Source: Alitta virens
Lineage: Eukaryota > Annelida > Polychaeta > Phyllodocida > Nereididae
Length of the DNA: 64,000 nucleotides
Direction: 5' to 3'
Assembly (NCBI GenBank): GCA_932294295.1
Contig: OW028580.1
Coordinates: 25,876,975-25,940,974 of the forward strand
The position numbers were made by a program, and so were the translations under genes. The notes beneath the pieces are model-generated. The model had not been told where the DNA came from, searched no databases, and was given only the letters and a program-made list of their open reading frames with translations. This document shows positions 25,491-36,815 of the stretch, piece by piece (positions within the stretch are counted from its first letter, which is position 1; each line of letters begins with the position of its first letter).

Positions 25491-25702
25491 TTTTGCATAA
25501 AGACTCACACTCCCTCCCAGAAACCAGTCTATTCTATTCTATTCTATCATATTCTATTCTATTTTTTTCCGTGCATCAGCATTTTGCAAATCTTATTATG
25601 ATTGATCCAAAAACTCTGTGCTTTGTTTTCTCTAATATAGTGAAGTCATGTTTCCAGACCTCACAATAAAAATAAACCTCCCAATTAAGCTCACTGTTAC
25701 GA

Positions 25703-25803
25703 CCACCCTACCATTAAGACAATCTAAGCATTCCGACCGCCTCAACATTAAGACCATCTCACCATTTAGAACACCTCACCATTAAGACCACCTCATCATT
25801 AAG
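25703..25803. repeat. 17-bp minisatellite (CCACCTCACCATTAAGA), six units
   Basis: Six diverged 17-base units stand head to tail and end directly at the LINE fragment. The same unit is found at 20.1, 33.8-34.1 and 34.8 kb. Confidence 0.8.
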
Positions 25804-25804
25804 C

Positions 25805-26270
25805 ACATGGCCAAAAACATAAGAATAGGCTTACAATTTATTTATAAGAGTATTCATGGATTAGCTCCTGATTATTTAACAAATAATGTTTTAATGGAAT
25901 ATGAAGTTCGCTTGGTTTCAAAGAGAACACATGAAATGAATTTATATATCGTATTCCCTAATAATGTATTTTATAAGAACTATTCTACAGAGGACCTAGG
26001 CATTGGAACAAGTTACCAAATGATTTAAAAGATATTACTAATATTGAAAGGTTTGAGATTCTTTATCAAAAGTGTTACAGTACATGGCTGTTAATAACTA
26101 TAGTTTGTTGATTTTATATTATATTAATGTTCAATTTTTATTTATGAATATATCATTACAACATATGTTTTATGTACTTATTATTTTATGTACTTGTTAC
26201 TGTGAAGGGCTCAGATAAAAACATGGCAACCCTTCGGAAATATATTCGAAAAAAAAAAATAAAAAATATA
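25805..26270 (+). mobile_element. LINE 3' end: reverse-transcriptase C-terminus with frameshift
   Basis: The frame reads IYKSIHGLAPDYLTNN and RTHEMNLYIVFPNN, typical of the conserved C-terminal region of non-LTR retrotransposon ORF2. The homology then moves to another frame (GPRHWNKLPNDLKDI), so a frameshift separates the halves. An A-rich tail follows at about 26248. It is 5'-truncated and immobile. Confidence 0.82.
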
Positions 26271-26631
26271 TAAATAGCTATAACACGATTTCTTTATGAT
26301 GCCCAATATACGCAATAATATTTTGGTAATATGTCATTGTACGTAGGGACAAACTTTTCTGTAAACAGCCATCCTATCAATATATTCATGGCACTTAGCA
26401 TTAATATGCCATACATGATGCACTGGCCAATATCAACAAACAGGTATGCTGTTGTCCACTTGGGTCAATTGTGACAACAGGACAAATCTATCATATTAAA
26501 CACAACAGAAAACGTTCTAATGCTATACACGGTGCCCTGCAATTAAGAACACCAAATATTATCATAGTCATCACGTTTATCCCAATCCGGAATTGTAAAA
26601 TAAAACTACGAACGAATTAATCAATATATAA

Positions 26632-26759
26632 ATGTATAATGTGCCACATGCGTTTTCCATGAGAAGGATAAATGCATGGAAAATGCATGGTTTTTAGCTA
26701 ATCATAATGAGGCAAAAACCATGCATTTGGAAAACGCACGTGGCACATTTGGCCATGTA
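26632..26759. mobile_element. palindromic MITE-like repeat, family D
   Basis: The right end CACATTTGGCCATGTA is intact; the left end begins at AATGTGCCACATGCG, without the TACATGGCC tip. The central AATCATAATGAGGC spacer is present. Confidence 0.78.
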
Positions 26760-26764
26760 CGGGT

Positions 26765-27005
26765 CAGAAGCTTAGTCAGCTTATATGACCAGTTGCCGGA
26801 GACAGATGTAATGATGAGATGATAAGGCTTGGAGTTCACATCATGTTACACATCTACCACATGGGTGGAGTCTTTTACTTGACCAAGCATAGACACTGAG
26901 TACAAGGCACCACCTATCTAACGTCTCCTGCTACCGACATCCAGCCGCTGGGATGTAGCTCATGAAGAGTGCCCTGCCTGGGGATTCAAACCCAGAACCT
27001 TGAAT
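26765..27005 (-). mobile_element. SINE family B
   Basis: It shares CATGTTACACATCTACC, GGGTGGAGTCTTTTACTTG and the GGGATGTAGCTCATGAAGAG core with the copy at 18.6 kb. It abuts the palindromic repeat ending at about 26760. Confidence 0.72.
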
Positions 27006-27349
27006 GGGGTTAACCAGGGTCCTACTTGTGAGGTTACACTGTATTTTCTAATGCACCAGACAAACTAACTGATAAATCTGTCTAAATCACATGCCATTAA
27101 GGCCATATAAGCAGTTTCTATTGGTAAATCTATTACAATCAAAACAGACAATGTTCAGAGTCACAACCAATTGCCAAATCACGTGACAACAGTGGGACAA
27201 TAACTAACACTTAGCACTGGCAAATGGACTGGATAACAATTAAGTTCATAAATCAGGCATGATGCAACAGGTAATTGCAATACATTTGTTGTGGTGTGTC
27301 ATTTTTAGTTCTCTGTTTTTCTGGTAATCTACAAAATCTGTACCAAGAT

Positions 27350-27456
27350 AGCATTCCAAATCGGGCCAGCATCGTTTCTATGTTGGCCACTGTCATTACG
27401 ATGTTGTACCCTACAGCGGCCAACATTGAAATAATGCTGGCCCGATTTGGAATGCT
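27350..27456. repeat. long hairpin: 39-bp arms, 29-base loop
   Basis: Arm 27350-27388 begins AGCATTCCAAATCGGGCCAG, and arm 27418-27456 is its inverse with three mismatches. Both strands therefore translate to similar peptides (IPNRASI). It precedes a B-box-bearing SINE relic. It could be a small MITE or a miRNA-like precursor; nothing shows that it is transcribed. Confidence 0.8.
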
Positions 27457-27461
27457 ACCAG

Positions 27462-27604
27462 GGTTCTGGTTTCGAATCCAGCCCATGTTAAAAGGTTGCT
27501 TCATCATGAGCCTCATTGCCTTTGCACCTGTCTGTCCTGATCAGCCCTATCTGGTGCAAAAATATGGGACATAGACGGTCTCACCCATCCATCCACCCAC
27601 CTTC
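27462..27604 (+). mobile_element. diverged SINE related to family A
   Basis: GGTTTCGAATCC resembles a B-box. It is followed by CATGAGCCTCATTGCC, CTGTCTGTCCTGATCAG and CCATCCATCCACCC, which parallel the family A body in order. Directly upstream is the strong hairpin at 27350-27456, which may be part of the element. Confidence 0.55.
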
Positions 27605-28599
27605 TCCTCTCCTTGTAATAGGCTTAGATTGTACTGTGTGTCGACTGTGCTAATCATACCTAATCTTTGTCACCTCCATCCATCTTTAAGGGAACAGTAA
27701 GTTCAAAGGAATTGGGCCACCTGAGTGCAACAGATCACGAGGTCACGCGGGTGCAATTTTGAATCAAACAGCCATATAAGTTGTCATGCAATACTTTGGG
27801 AAACTACTGTATACAAAATAAGTAAGACTTGATACATGAAACTTAAATTCAGCTACTATTTAGGTAATTCATTTCAGGTAAATGGTACATAATTTACCAT
27901 TACATAATGGTCACACCTCACAAGACAGATATGAGACACTATTCATTTTCATGGTGTGAATACATTAAAAAAAACTTCATCTCCGAAATCTATAACAAGT
28001 ACTTAATGTTAAAATTGCTGATATAAAACAGCAACGTTTGTTAATTGCAATTTCTAGGCCATCAGATAGACCCTGTCTGTTTCAATATGCAAATGACACT
28101 TTCTGACACTCTACTTGATGCCAACAAGTTGTTCGGGCCAATATGGCTGCCACGGCAATCTATGGTGATAAATAATTAGGGTTGCCATGGAAACCAGACT
28201 GCTGAACGGTGTTTATCAGTCTTCAGGCATGCCATGGTCAACTTGTGATCTCAATATTGGCTGCACATGATATATCATATCAGACTGCCCAGCCGTTTTG
28301 TGAGCACCAGTGGGTCCAGTTTGCAAGGGCAGGAATTTAATTAATAAATATGCAGTAGTTATTGTTACAATTAAGGTAAAGTTCTCCAGACCTAGTAGGT
28401 GGTGTTCAATCAGTTGTGACACTATTGCAGTCTCTCACTTATGCCGTATATTTAACTGCACTGATGCCGCAGAAGACCTGTTCAAGCTTTAGCCTTTCTC
28501 AACTACCCGGAGAGCATACAGCATGTTACACAGAATTACCAGCAGGGGAGCTCCGCACTCTACAACCACCATCACTGTCCATAGTTTTAACAAACAATT

Positions 28600-29068
28600 T
28601 TGATTTTATAAATTCTAGATGTATGTATTTTATCACTGTTCTTATATTTAAATGTATTCATGGGCTGGCCCCTTTTTACCTTGTCAATGATGTTATTATG
28701 AATAATAATATTAATGGTATTAACACTATATTCCTCATTTCTTCCAGTCAGTTTGTTAAAAGTCTTTAAAGTACACTAGTGCTAATACGTGGAATAGTTC
28801 ACCATCATTTTTAAAAGATATTTATGATATCAATGGTTTTAAAAGGAAGCTAAAACAATATATTTTAATGTAATTTTATCATATCTTATTTCTACATGTT
28901 TTATAATTTTATATATATTTTCTTAGTTTAGTTAATTTATGTACTTATACCTGATATTTCATCTGTGTATATACATTTTTGTTTTATTGTATTAATGGGC
29001 CACATGAAAAACGGTTATTCACTGATGGTGCTTCCCGTTTTAAATATATTTTAATAAATAAATAAATA
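28600..29068 (+). mobile_element. LINE 3' end, truncated and frameshifted
   Basis: IFKCIHGLAPFYLVND and, in another frame, NTWNSSPSFLKDIYDINGFK match the same ORF2 C-terminal region as at 25.8 kb. The 3' tail is a short AATA/TAAA repeat at 29050-29066, as in LINEs ending in simple repeats. Confidence 0.8.
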
Positions 29069-29389
29069 GCCAGTTGCTTATTTACAAGTATCTGCACAGT
29101 TCCTCCATGCCATTGTGGTGACTCGAACCCACAACCTGGTTCTTGCAGGAGAGCACCTTGACCTTTATAATAAGCTAAAGCACAAAAAGCATACCAGATC
29201 AGCCTGAGAAAGACTCATGCTTGAACAGAGCAAGAAATGTCAATAAAACTAAAAAACATTTGACTCAAAATAACGGATAAAGTTATGCAATAGCAACTGT
29301 TGTAAGAACACCTGCAAACTGTTCACAAAACGTTCTATTCTGAGCGTTCCCCAACTCTCTTCCGTGAGAGGAGGAAAAACTGACAGAGA

Positions 29390-29470
29390 AGCGGAACCGG
29401 AAGTGTGGTGCGTGCGCATCCATGGGGCTGTGAACGTCCATCTGTTTGGTCATTGTCTACTTCCGGTCAG
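29390..29470. promoter_or_regulatory. ETS and NRF1-like promoter-type cluster
   Basis: ACCGGAAGTG and ACTTCCGGTC are ETS-type sites in opposite orientations about 60 bases apart. Between them, GTGCGTGCGCATC resembles NRF1. The stretch is GC- and CpG-rich against its surroundings. No associated open exon is seen. Confidence 0.3.
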
Positions 29471-29942
29471 TTGCAAAGAACTTGCCAGACTGGACATAGG
29501 GCAATCCCCTGCTCTGTCAGTGGGCCACCATGCATAATATGACATAATATGGCGCAATAATACGAGATACTGCCTATGCCAGACACCCTCAGGGTGTAGG
29601 TCTTGCAGAGTAAGAATACTATAGAACAACTTAACTACAACATACGGGTATATGTAGACACTAGTTATAGAGCTAAGATTGATAACGCCAGTAGAAGAGG
29701 CATAAGGTATGTTAAATGCAAGTTTATTATTATTATACCCAACTTTGACCTAAGTGAAAGAACACCTCACCTTTTACTTACAATATCTGCGAAGCAGGCC
29801 TATGATCAAATAACTTGATCACATGTACTTTGCAAACTTCAGAGTAATCCGTTTATAGCAACTAGTGGTATTAAGGTCAAACCCCCCAGAGTGGCAAGGA
29901 GGAGGAGAACAGGTGATTAGCCAAACATGCAAGGTCCTCATG

Positions 29943-30312
29943 TGCCAGTTCGCAGAATGAGGGCCATGCAGTGGTCTTGTAGTTTTTCGTGGTATTCTAT
30001 GTGCACGTGGTTTAAAGACATTCCCTAGCTACCTAAATTTATTCTATACTGAAACATATTATGTGCACACACAATTACTAACATTGACACACTGTTATTT
30101 GTACATCCATCATTTTCAAGCAGTGAATCGGCAATTTCAACCTCTGCTTCTTAAACATTAATGTTAGGTCTGAATGACTTAGTTATCAGTGATGTGAATG
30201 GTGACAGTAGGCACTGATGCGTGTATATTGCCCAAACTGATTTTTATCAACCTGTTGCGAAATACCACAAAAAATAACAGGACTGCTGCCAGGCACTTCT
30301 GCGACAATAGGC
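29943..30312. mobile_element. diverged inverted-repeat element
   Basis: The first 55 bases, inverted, align with the last 55 at roughly three quarters identity (TTTTTCGTGGTATT against AATACCACAAAAAA; TTCGCAGAAT against CTTCTGCGA). The interior and right end recur, diverged, at 49484-49998. Confidence 0.45.
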
Positions 30313-30442
30313 AACCACAGTAGTGGCTTTGGCAGTGAAGCTTATTACTGGCCATCCCACAAGGAAGGAATCCAGATTAGGCTAAGGGTGTTTATAGGTT
30401 AAATCCAATATTCATAACATAGTGACTTTAAATTATGGTATA

Positions 30443-30631
30443 GGGATGGGGGCCTAGCTCAGTGGTAGTGCACTGGGCTTCCAACCACTGGGTCCTGGGT
30501 TCAATTCCCAGTTGAGCCTAAGTTGGATGGCTGTTTCATCCTTCATCTCATTGCCATAGTCCCTGCCTGTCCTAATTAGCCCAACAGGTTCAGAAATACA
30601 GGACATAAAGCCCTAATCCACCCACCCACAC
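30443..30631 (+). mobile_element. tRNA-derived SINE, family A
   Basis: The head GGGCCTAGCTCAGTGGTAG and B-box GGGTTCAATTCCC are intact. The tail ends in CCACCCACCCACAC. Flanks TTAAATTATGGTATA (30428-30442) and TTAAATTCCGGTATA (30632-30646) look like a target-site duplication with two differences, suggesting an older insertion. Confidence 0.86.
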
Positions 30632-32573
30632 TTAAATTCCGGTATATCCAGATGTATGTCTATATACCATTCCGAAGCAACAGTCAAGCAAGCAAGCAAG
30701 TATACAAATATACAATCAAGTGAGCAACTATACAAGCAGAAATCCAGATTGCTTTACCTAGCATTCCCATATTAGGCAAACCATGCTAGAATCACGAGCG
30801 ATATGTGTCGAGGCCTCTAATTGGCCAATTCATTCGCCTGATAAGGAAGTGGCGACTCCGCACGTGCCGCTGGACGCTTCCTCACAAAGAGGAGAGTCAC
30901 GTCCTGGGCGTAAAAAAGAGCTTCATCAGCCCTATACCAGTGTCATAGTAATGCTCTATCCTTTCTACTTTGTAAAATGATATATACCTGTGATTTCGAG
31001 TTTTTGGAAAAATTATCCACATAATTTATAAGATACAAGATAATTTGACACTGCGAAGTGTATAGCAGAGTTTATATCACATTGAGTTAATATTTTGCCT
31101 TAATTCTACAAAATAAAGAGGCAATATGCTGAGAAAGATTGCTAAATTGCTCAAGAATTGGTGAAGTTAATATCTATTGCCACTTCACTAAGTTGCTTAC
31201 AAAAAATGGATATTTCTGAAATTAGCTTATTTTTGATAGCTTGTTTATTACACTTCAAAACTTGTTTAATGTTTTGTAATTTGTTCGTATTAAACATAAT
31301 CAAGGAACGAATTACTCAACTTAAATTTGAATTACGCATCTTTAATTTTTAGCTGCATTATTAAACGACTTTAAATGACGCATCTTTAATTTTACGTGCA
31401 TTATAACTAAAATAATCAAACAAAATCTAGATCAATCGCAATATCAAAGTCATAGCTTCCAATTATTATAATCTTTAAGAAATAAGTTTCGTAAATGTAC
31501 AATATGCTAATGAAAACTAAGAGAATACATCATAATTATGTAACAGTCTTTTTCTATTACCCTGGTAATATAATTAGACCTAATTAATATATTATTATTT
31601 TCCAGTTATTCGATAAGCTTAAGAATTGTTCTTACAGTTGGGCAAAAAAGTTTCTGCACACCCATTAAATTAGCAAGATTTTGGAGTAAATTATTTCCTT
31701 ATAAATACACATGTAGGAAAGCACATGGTAAAATAAGATCAGTGGAAACTTTTGCCAATTAAAGTATAGCTCTTCATTATTTTAGAATAGTTATTATCAA
31801 CAAACTGCATACAAAATCTACATTATATCTGGCGTGCCAAAACTTATTTCCGTGGTACAGGCAACATATCAAAACTACCAGGGAACTTTTATGGTTTTCT
31901 TTGTAATAGCTTTTATCCAAAATCCTTTTTTTAGTCAATTTGATATCTCCTTTTATGTGTGCAAAAAACAATCAGTGTTTGTCACAAGTGCATTTGCAGA
32001 GTTTATCTTTTGACAACGTATCTGAGGACGTTGTAAATGACGCTGAAAGCATTACGTCGCGTGAGTTTCACGTTGCGTCGTGACAACTCGCGTGACCTTC
32101 ATTTGCATACTCTATTTCACCTCATTAACAAAAGAGTATCTGTTTACAGCGCCATATAGGAGCCTATCTTTTTTCTACTGTTCTCCTAAGGACTAATATA
32201 GTAAGCTTATATCTTGTAGTCTCCTTAAAAGCAAAGTATACATTTCGAACTAAAACTATCTACAGCTAGAAAACTACGTGAAGCCACAACAAGCCAAGCC
32301 TAGCCACAGACTTCTAAATGGTTGGCTCGACTTATATCCCTTATTAGCACAGACACTGTTATGCTATAATAACTTAAACACTCCCTAATATCACTTATAA
32401 TGTGGCTTCAAAATGTACACGGACTTAATGCATTATTCATGATAGTTATAAAACGGTCTAAAGTAGATAGCTATAGCTGGATTGTTTGGCCCAGAGGCAG
32501 GCAGCAGGGTGTTTAAACAGTAGTCTAGCCATGTCCAGCTGGTAAAGGACTGGTAGAGTAGACGGGGGGGGGG

Positions 32574-33697
32574 GGGGGGTGGGGCACTTTGGGACATATT
32601 TAACATTTGGTTGAATATCTCGCAAACGAAACTAAATTTTAAGCAAGTTTGATACTCAGTGACTTAGTCGGAAATGTGGGCAACATAGGGAGCATTTTGT
32701 GACCCTTAAACTTGGTCTCCAGGCATGCAGTACATTGGGACACAGCCTGGGGACCACTGGGACAATGTTAAGGTCACAACAATGCAAAGGAAAACAACAG
32801 TATTTGTACCTTAACCTAACAGACTCGGTTTTGTAATGTGTCGCTCACACTTATTAAACTTCAAAGCACACCGTTTTGAATTTTTTTACATGATTGATTT
32901 CCATCTTATTTAAAATTTATAAAGAATATTTTTTCATAAAACGGTGTCAAAACAATAAACTACAAAGACCACTTGGCAAAATTTCTTACTTACATAATCA
33001 TTGGCTGTGACTGTTAGGTATATCAGAAAATTGCCATAATAAGCTTTGGATGAAAAATGGACCTTTTGGATATCTGATTGCCTGGTTTATTTTTTACCAA
33101 GTTCAAACACCTGTGGAGACATGAATTTAGGATGAATTGCCTTGACCGTCTGACACAGCCTTGCCCTGCAATACAGCATCAAATTCTCTCTTCTTGAGGT
33201 CAGGGCCACTCTAGCTGTGCCTCTCAAGTGCTTCTTTCTGGTTCTCGCCATACTTTGTTAAAAGACAGATATTCAACATAATGTTGGTTGATTGTACAGT
33301 AACCTCACTGTCCCAATGTATCTAAATCTGACTGTCCCAATGGTCCCGAAGCTGTGGTTTTTAAAAGAACCCTGTTGTTAAATCATCTATCCATGCTGTG
33401 TGAGATCACTACCATGCTAAATCAAATCTCTATGAAAGGTTCTTATGAAATATGGATATGGCGCAACTGTTGTGCACTATTGTATGAAACACTAGGGTTC
33501 GAAAGTATGAATGGAAAATTTATTTCAGACTTCATAAAACATGAAATGATCCACCGCAGCTGAACGCTTCACTTGATCTTGACGGTTCCACAGATAAAAT
33601 TAAGAATGTCCCCCTACTTTAGTTTGAAGCCAGCCTTGGATTTCAGAAGTTGTTTATTATCCAGATATGGCGGGTGTTCCAATGTACCCCAGGCCCC
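32574..33697. mobile_element. degenerate DNA transposon, about 1.1 kb
   Basis: GGGGCACTTTGGGACA at the left and TGTTCCAATGTACCCC at the right are inverted with three differences. Further GGGACA/TGTCCC motifs lie inside both ends. On the minus strand, near 33250, a frame starts MARTRKKHLRGTARV, which recalls the basic N-terminus of pogo/Tigger-type transposases but breaks up after about 54 residues. A 16-G tract precedes the left end. Confidence 0.5.
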
Positions 33698-33754
33698 GAA
33701 GGGCCCCCTTCTCCCCTATAGAAACTAGCTATGAAGACCATCTTTGTTTCATTT

Positions 33755-34137
33755 CTAAAAGTCTTCAATGGCGAGGTGTGTGAGTGTGTGTGATTAGGGC
33801 TTTACGTCCTGTATTTCTGCACCAGTTGGGCTAATTAGGACAGGCAGAGACCATGGCAATGAGACAAACAATGAAACAGCCATCCAACTTAGGCTCGACC
33901 GGGAATCGAACCCGGGACCCAGCGGTTAGAAGCCCAGAGCGCTACCTCTGAGCTAGTCCCCTGCCCTTTCAATGACGAGGTAGCCTTATAATAGAGATAT
34001 TATAATGGCAAGTACAGAGTGAGACGAAAAGTGGTCTTAACTGTGAAGCAGTCTTAATAGTGAGATGGCCTTCGTAGTGAGGTGGTCTTAATGATGAAAT
34101 GGTCATAATACAGAGGTGGTCTTACTAGTGGGGTAGC
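33755..34137. repeat. 17-bp minisatellite (inverse orientation), interrupted by a SINE
   Basis: From 34031, units such as GTGGTCTTAATGATGAA repeat six times. A further unit (AGTCTTCAATGGCGAG) lies left of the SINE at 33777-33967, so the array was split by that insertion. Confidence 0.78.
33777..33967 (-). mobile_element. tRNA-derived SINE, family A, inserted in a 17-bp minisatellite
   Basis: Same family as at 13.64 kb. The flanks TTCAATGGCGAGG and TTCAATGACGAGG form a 13-base target-site duplication with one change. The target is itself a unit of the 17-bp array that resumes to the right, so the array predates the SINE. Confidence 0.86.
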
Positions 34138-34761
34138 CCATCAAGTACATTGTACCTTTGCATGTTTTCTCAGTTTTCCCCTATTTTGTTGGAAGTCATA
34201 AAACTTATAATAAGATATGAAAAAAGAAGTTTTATGAGTTTTTCCCAAGTGAGTAACTAAAGAAAAATGTGCGAGGCATGGAGTATGAAACTATAAAACA
34301 AAGATGACTGTAACATCACAAAAGACGAAAAGTGACATGAAAACCATACCAGAATCACAAAAACTACTCTTAAGGCAAGATTAAAGGATTAATATTTAAT
34401 AAAATAAAACAAGAATAACAAAACAAAAACTACTGTTGAGGCAAGATTAAAGGATTAATATTTTATAAGATGAACAAGAATAACAAGACAAAATGATACG
34501 GGAGAAATCAACTTTGACGTGGAAACCAATGAAATGTGATACGCAGTATTACGCACTGCATATTTGCAGCCAAAATATTAAACATTTCTGGCAGATTATT
34601 ATGAGATGAAACTACAGCAAAAAAAACAAACAAAAAAAAAAACAAACACCTTACTTTGTAATATACATTCATTCTACCATGGTATATCACCAAAAAAAAT
34701 GTACAATTGTAATTTCTTTTGGGTCTAAAATTCTTGACTTACTATTGAATCAACTTCACAA

Positions 34762-34795
34762 CCACCTCACTATTATGACCACTTTATTGTTACAA
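34762..34795. repeat. 17-bp minisatellite, two units
   Basis: CCACCTCACTATTATGA is followed by CCACTTTATTGTTACAA, two units of the 17-base family, in the opposite orientation to the array 630 bases to the left. Confidence 0.55.
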
Positions 34796-35329
34796 CGTAA
34801 AACTATTGTGTTTTGAAGCCACTTTATCCATGCTATCATATTTCAGAAAGCTACAACCCAATTAGGATCAAATCAGGCCAGTAAATCTTGAATTAAGTTG
34901 TTTTCAACATCGATGTTCCACTATGAAAGACTATCAGGCATTATGGCGTCGCCTTGCAAAACACCATGCAGTTGGAGCAAAAAGTAAATCAGAGCATAAT
35001 TAGGCCATAGGATGAAGGCCTAATTGAAACAGAGCACCTTAAGGGCTGTTGCTGAAGCAGGGAATAGCATCACTACAGATGACGGCAACACCTAGATAAA
35101 GACATTCTGATACAGTAACACCACGGCCTAATTACAGACATGGTGCATAGTTAGCGGACACAGACTGTGCTGAGTGGAATGATTTGTTGATTACATCGTA
35201 ATAGTTATGTTGTAGAAAACTGCAAGCAAACAAAACCTGAAGGAAGGAAGGAAGGAAGAAGGGAAGTGAAATGGAAAAAATTTAAAAAGTATACTTTAGC
35301 AAGATTGAAAAAAAACTAATTTAATAACT

Positions 35330-35336
35330 AACTATG

Positions 35337-35388
<52 letters not shown>

Positions 35389-35430
35389 GATATTTTTGGT
35401 CTTCGTAACTTACTAACTAACTAACTAAAT
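35330..35430. repeat. (CTAA)n microsatellite
   Basis: CTAACTAACT for about 60 bases, a 25-base interruption, then four more units. A short GGAA tract lies upstream at 35241. Confidence 0.94.
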
Positions 35431-36024
35431 AAAACGACATTTTTGGTCTTCCTTTTTTGGATAAAGAAATTTGTCATTTTTTCAGTCAATGAGTCAGCCA
35501 TCCAGCCACATGTTTCAAAGATAACCAATTACCAATTATGGAGCCATGTAATAATGTCCAAATGCAATATAAACCAAAAAAACCAGGAAATTGCAAAGAG
35601 CCATATTCTCTACACTGTGCTTTTTGCAAACTACTTCCCTAGGAAACGCAATTAGTTTCCCAAACAGAACACCCTTAGAAACACCAGTGTGTCAATGGAT
35701 GGCTTCACCCCCTCTTAGACCATACTGGCGAGGGTGGGATCTAATTTGGCAGCCATCTTGGAAGAGACTTAATCAAATTAGCCCTACTCCCAGCCAGCAG
35801 GTGGATCCAGGTAGGCTGCTTCGATTTTAAGGTAACATAAATCTTCCAGTGCACTATGTAATAGTAGGTTTGCCTTAAAGCTATGTTTACCTATACTGCT
35901 AATAAGCGCTTCAAATGGTGCACCGAGTTACTTTGATGTTAACTCATGCAATCAAGGCATGACATTAAAGGATTTATTGAATTTAGTCAATTGCATAAAC
36001 CTTCACTTAATTTAAAAGTTAAAT

Positions 36025-36095
36025 TTTTTTCCACTTTAATTTTGCTATTTTCCACTTTAATTTTGCTATTTTCCACTTTAATTTTGCTATTTTCT
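36025..36095. repeat. three 21-bp tandem units
   Basis: CCACTTTAATTTTGCTATTTT is repeated three times without a difference. Confidence 0.9.
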
Positions 36096-36815
36096 GTTGG
36101 TGTAGTACTTGTTTTCATTGATTAATTCATTAATTCATTTATTCATTCATTTATTCATTTATGGTAGCAGCCTTCTCTTCATCTATTGCAGTGATTCTTT
36201 TTCCATATTAATTTATTTCGCTAAACCTTCTAAATCATTTGCAATATGCATAACGATTCATGACATCACTTTTTATTTTTTTTTCGTGTTTTAAATATTC
36301 CAATAATACGGTTTGTACATCTATACATCTCAAAGCATTGAGTTACGATAAAACTGAAATAAAATTTATGAAAACGTTCTAGCTTGACATAAAAAAACAA
36401 ACATGAAATACCACAGACAGACATGAATATGATTACTCTTAACATGTAAAACATCACGAAGCAAAACTGTCTGAAAACATTAATAGCATTTTGTGCTGCA
36501 TGAAATTCCTACATAAAGCCTACACCTCAGCAAACCAGCAGTTATGTAAATATATGACACTGTAATGGTTTCTTTCTTTGGTTGCTATTTTCTCTTCAAA
36601 GACTGAATTTACTTTCATCCCAACAACTCATTTTAGCCTGTAAATTTCACCTAACATTCACACACTTATATTTATAGAGAGCTTATTACGAATTGTTTCA
36701 TGATCAAGATAATTTCAGCAACCTAAAAGAATTATATACACGCGCACTGAATATATATTTACATATATAAAAAGGGTACTTGTTTTTTGTAAAAGGGTAA
36801 TGTAAAATGACTTAC

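Larger units (their letters stand above)
3370..36815 (-). other. putative 33-kb intron (if the exon at 3270 belongs to the ankyrin gene)
   Basis: Between these two exons I found no other block combining good minus-strand splice sites with a compatible open frame. The span holds SINEs, LINE 3' ends, MITEs and microsatellites, listed separately. The parts not listed (for example 4810-5840, 7250-8150, 9064-9590, 10450-10840, 11100-12400, 17240-18540, 22500-23360, 23460-25420, 27600-28580, 30650-32000, 34150-34750, 34800-35230 and 36100-36810) are AT-rich sequence in which I see nothing specific. One or more small exons could have been missed. Confidence 0.4.
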
